A stretch of DNA of 64,000 nucleotides from CAISIP01 sp043759735 (GTDB taxonomy: Bacteria; Pseudomonadota; Gammaproteobacteria; Burkholderiales; Burkholderiaceae_C), in assembly GCA_043759735.1 (NCBI GenBank), contig JAYUQC010000167.1, forward strand, positions 3,752 to 67,751, read 5' to 3'. Numbering within the stretch: position 1 is the stretch's first letter; each line of letters opens with the position of its first letter. A program made the position numbers and the translations under genes. The notes beneath the pieces are model-generated. The model was not told the origin of the DNA. It saw only the letters and a program-made list of their open reading frames with translations, and did no database searches. Below, piece by piece: positions 61,333 through 64,000 of the stretch.

Positions 61333-61986
61333 TCAGAAGCGGAAGCGGGACGGCTCAGGAAAGTTCTGCAGGCGCGGCGCGACAGTGTCCCACGGCTGGC
61401 TGCTGCGGTAATCGGTCTCACCCAGGCGGGTGATGAAGGTGGCATGCATCATGGGTTCGTCGCCGACGATGGCTCCCAGTCGGCCACCCATTTTGAGATG
61501 CGAGAGCAGGTTCTTGGGTACGTCGGCGACAGAGCCACTGAGTACGATGACGTCGAACGGGCCCTCGATCGGTATCGCCCGGGCGCCGTCCTGGTGGCGT
61601 ACTTCTGCGTTGTGCACGTCTGCCAGTTGTAGATTGGAGCGGGCCAGGCCGACCAGTTGCGCATTGATCTCGAGCGTGATGACGCGCTGGGCCCGGTGCG
61701 CCAACAATGCCGCCATGTAACCCGACCCGGCGCCGATCTCCAGCACCTTCTCGTGCTTTTGCACTGCCAGGTCCTGCAGCATGCGCGCCTCGACGCGCGG
61801 CGCCAGCATGCACTGGCCGCCGGGTAATGGGATTTCCATGTCGGCGAAGGCGAGCGCCTTGTGCGCGCCCGGCACGAAATCTTCGCGCCGGACCACAGAC
61901 AACAAGTGCAGCACATGGGCATCGAGCACATCCCAGGGGCGGATCTGCTGCTCGATCATGTTGAAACGGGCTTGTTCGATGTTCAT
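61333..61986 (-). CDS. protein-L-isoaspartate O-methyltransferase family protein
   Basis: A 217-residue SAM-dependent methyltransferase of the Pcm family. The SAM-binding motif is VLEIGAGSGYMAALLA, preceded by a conserved MLAPRVEARMLQDL region. It would repair isoaspartyl residues; however many betaproteobacterial homologues next to tolC may have another substrate. The start at 61986 (MNIEQARFNM) is preferred over 61998. It begins a run of close genes after the RND pump. Confidence 0.85.
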   Translation of the reverse strand: MNIEQARFNMIEQQIRPWDVLDAHVLHLLSVVRREDFVPGAHKALAFADMEIPLPGGQCMLAPRVEARMLQDLAVQKHEKVLEIGAGSGYMAALLAHRAQRVITLEINAQLVGLARSNLQLADVHNAEVRHQDGARAIPIEGPFDVIVLSGSVADVPKNLLSHLKMGGRLGAIVGDEPMMHATFITRLGETDYRSSQPWDTVAPRLQNFPEPSRFRF

Positions 61987-62015
61987 GGCGGCATGCATGG
62001 CGGCTTTCTCGGGGT

Positions 62016-64000
62016 TCAGGTCAGGCGGTCGATTTTAGGGACTGGCCCTAACGGAGCCTTGACTCCCAACAAGCGCCGACCCCATTGGGCCAGATCGTCC
62101 AAATAACAATAGGCAACCGGTACCACCACCAGCGTCAGCAGCGACGAGGTGATGACGCCGCCAATGACCGCCTGTCCCATCGGTGCGCGCATCTCGGCGC
62201 CTTCGGTCAGCGCGAAAGCCAGTGGCACCATGCCGAACACCATGGCCAGAGTGGTCATCAGGATCGGGCGCAGACGCACCTTGGCAGCCATCAGCAGGGC
62301 TTCGTTGCGATCCAGGCCGGGAATCGCGCTTCCGTCGGGACCGATCGTGTCCTGGCGCGCGCGGATCGCGAAATCGACCAGCAGGATCGCGTTTTTCGTG
62401 ACCAGGCCCATCAGCATCACGATGCCGATGACCGAGAACATCGACAGCGTCGAGCCGAATATCATCAGCGCCAGCACCACGCCGATCAGCGTCAGCGGCA
62501 ACGAGGTCATCAGCGCCAGCGGCTGCAGGAAGCTTTTGAACTGGCTGGCCAGGATCATGTAGATGAAGATGACCGCCATCACCAGCGCGGACACGGCGTA
62601 GCCGAAAGCCTCGGCCATGTTTTTGGTGGAGCCGCCGAACTTGTAGCTGTAGCCTGGCGGCATCCGCACGCCGTCCATGACCGCGCGGATGCTCTCGGAT
62701 ACTTCGCCGGCCGAACGGCCAAACACGTTCGCGGACACGCTCACCTCGCGCGTCAGGTCGCGTCGGTTGATCTGGTTGGGGCTGGTCGTTTGCCGCACCG
62801 TGGCCACCTGGTTCAGCCGCACCACCCGCATGCTGCCGTCCGGATTGGTTCCGAGCGCGAAGGGCAATCGTTCGAGGTCCTGCATGGCATTGCGCGCGTC
62901 AGGGCGCAGCCGCACGTTGACGTCGTAGGTCTGGTCGTCGCTGGCGCGCCAGTTGCCAACCGTCTGGCCCGCGACCATGGTGCGCAAGGCCGCGCCGATC
63001 TGGTTGATGCCCAGGCCCAGGTCGGAGGCCACGTCGCGGCGCACCTGCACGTCCAGTGTCGGCTTGTTGGGCTTGACGCTGGAGTCCAGGTCGACCAGGC
63101 CGGGGATGGCGCGTATCTTCTCCAGCGCCGGCACGGTGATGCGCTCGAGTTCGGCCTGGTCCGGGCCCTGGATCGAGAACCGCACCTGTTTTTCACCCCC
63201 CACCGAATCGAGCAGGCCCACATGGGTCACGGTGATACCGGCGACCTGCTTGAGCCGCTCGCGCAGCAGCGCCGACATCGCGTCCACGTTGCGCGCGCGT
63301 TCCTTGCGGTCGACCAGGCGCACATAGACCGACGCGTAGATCTTGCCCTGTGCATTGGCGCTGTTGATGGTGACCAGCGTATAGCGCACCTCCGGCAATT
63401 CCCGCACGATGGACTCGACCTGGCGCGCCTTGGCCTCGGTCACCTCGAGCGACGATCCGACCGGTGTGTGGAAATCGAGCGTGGTCTCCGAAAAATCGGA
63501 TTTGGGCACGAACTCGGTGCCCAGCAGTGGTACCAGCAACACGCTGCCGACAAAAATGGCCAGCGCGATCAGCAGCGTGGCGAGCTTGTGCAGCAATGAC
63601 CAGCGCAGGATCGCCTGGTAGGCGTCGATCAGCAGGTCGGTGCCACGGTCAAAGGCGCCGGTGACCCGGCCAATCGTCTTGTCGTAGAGGTTTCGGGGTG
63701 CATGCCGCTTGCCATGCTCCTCGATGCTGGGGTCATGCCAGATCGACGACAGCATCGGGTCCAGCGTGAAGCTGACGAACATCGAGATCAGCACTGCCGC
63801 CACGATGGTCAGGCCAAACTCATGGAAGAACTTGCCGATGATGCCGCCCATGAAGCCGATCGGCAGGAACACCGCCACGATGGAGAAGGTGGTGGCGAGC
63901 ACCGCCAGGCCGATCTCCTGCGTGCCTTCCATCGCCGCGCGGTAGGAATCTTTGCCCATTTGCAAATGGCGCACGATGTTCTCGCGCACGACGATGGCGT
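62016..64000 (-). CDS. RND efflux pump, inner-membrane subunit (N-terminus outside the window)
   Basis: The last 661 residues of an HAE1/AcrB-family pump. The frame runs off the right edge of the window and about 380 residues are missing. Transmembrane helices occur near the visible start and in a group near the end (IYMILASQFKSFLQPLALM, then LVTKNAILLVDFA). The periplasmic porter region lies between. It uses the proton gradient to export drugs or metabolites, with the TolC-family protein as probable outer channel; the adaptor must be beyond the edge. The C-terminus (VKAPLGPVPKIDRLT) is complete. Confidence 0.92.
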   Translation of the reverse strand, partial: AIVVRENIVRHLQMGKDSYRAAMEGTQEIGLAVLATTFSIVAVFLPIGFMGGIIGKFFHEFGLTIVAAVLISMFVSFTLDPMLSSIWHDPSIEEHGKRHAPRNLYDKTIGRVTGAFDRGTDLLIDAYQAILRWSLLHKLATLLIALAIFVGSVLLVPLLGTEFVPKSDFSETTLDFHTPVGSSLEVTEAKARQVESIVRELPEVRYTLVTINSANAQGKIYASVYVRLVDRKERARNVDAMSALLRERLKQVAGITVTHVGLLDSVGGEKQVRFSIQGPDQAELERITVPALEKIRAIPGLVDLDSSVKPNKPTLDVQVRRDVASDLGLGINQIGAALRTMVAGQTVGNWRASDDQTYDVNVRLRPDARNAMQDLERLPFALGTNPDGSMRVVRLNQVATVRQTTSPNQINRRDLTREVSVSANVFGRSAGEVSESIRAVMDGVRMPPGYSYKFGGSTKNMAEAFGYAVSALVMAVIFIYMILASQFKSFLQPLALMTSLPLTLIGVVLALMIFGSTLSMFSVIGIVMLMGLVTKNAILLVDFAIRARQDTIGPDGSAIPGLDRNEALLMAAKVRLRPILMTTLAMVFGMVPLAFALTEGAEMRAPMGQAVIGGVITSSLLTLVVVPVAYCYLDDLAQWGRRLLGVKAPLGPVPKIDRLT

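Overview
The window is G+C-rich, densely coding DNA of a betaproteobacterium, almost certainly Burkholderiales and most like Alcaligenaceae (Bordetella/Achromobacter relatives). This placement is an inference from gene content: an fkpB-ispH-serS block, an ArnT-type lipid A glycosylation trio resembling Bordetella lgm genes, a Kdo kinase fused to the Kdo transferase, a soxCDYZAXB gene order and a lysine/alanine-rich histone-like protein. I see no rRNA, tRNA, CRISPR array, insertion sequence, integrase or phage gene. The whole window looks chromosomal.

Layout. 1-10.2 kb is housekeeping: a YbbP-type permease, a possible gene remnant, an MFS transporter, a conserved hypothetical, an Smr protein, RadC, FkpB, IspH, SerS and a lipoprotein hydrolase. 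10.6-17.9 kb holds a hypothetical protein, a GT2 / LAB_N / ArnT-like operon with two TGATG overlaps, a zinc-ribbon membrane protein, a 3-hydroxyisobutyryl-CoA hydrolase homologue, a BON lipoprotein, and DUF502 and DUF465 proteins.

18.2-31.4 kb is a sulfur-oxidation island. It contains soxCD, then soxYZAXB behind a hairpin and its own control site, then a GlcG-like protein, a DsrE-like protein, flavocytochrome c sulfide dehydrogenase (soxEF), a periplasmic metallo-beta-lactamase-fold protein, a thioredoxin-like protein and a YeeE/YedE sulfur transporter. An ArsR-type regulator with candidate thiol-sensing cysteines lies at each end. A short motif (TATACGGATA or its reverse complement, exact or near-exact) recurs upstream of several of these units and may be the regulators' operator. 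Together the genes would bind thiosulfate on SoxYZ, oxidise it with SoxAX, SoxB and SoxCD, oxidise sulfide with SoxEF, and move or reduce sulfur intermediates.

31.4-38.1 kb is a phenylacetate locus: a paaX repressor divergent from paaABCDE-paaK, with a palindromic operator between them. Only the activation and epoxidation steps are encoded here. 38.3-42.1 kb has TrkA and TrkH (potassium uptake) and an EamA transporter, separated by a bidirectional terminator. 42.2-44.3 kb is an alkylation-repair pair, Ada-AlkA followed by Ogt.

44.5-53.6 kb is glycogen metabolism, with glgX and glgP on one strand and glgC, glgA and a phosphohexomutase divergent from them; no glgB is visible. 53.9-56.4 kb has an MgtE magnesium transporter with a duplicated N-terminal domain and the histone-like protein. 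56.7-64.0 kb is a tightly packed minus-strand series: an RND pump (truncated by the window edge), a Pcm-like methyltransferase, a rhodanese, a TolC-family protein, a glycosyltransferase-like protein and a WaaA-KdkA fusion. The pump and its outer-membrane partner thus sit next to lipopolysaccharide-core genes.
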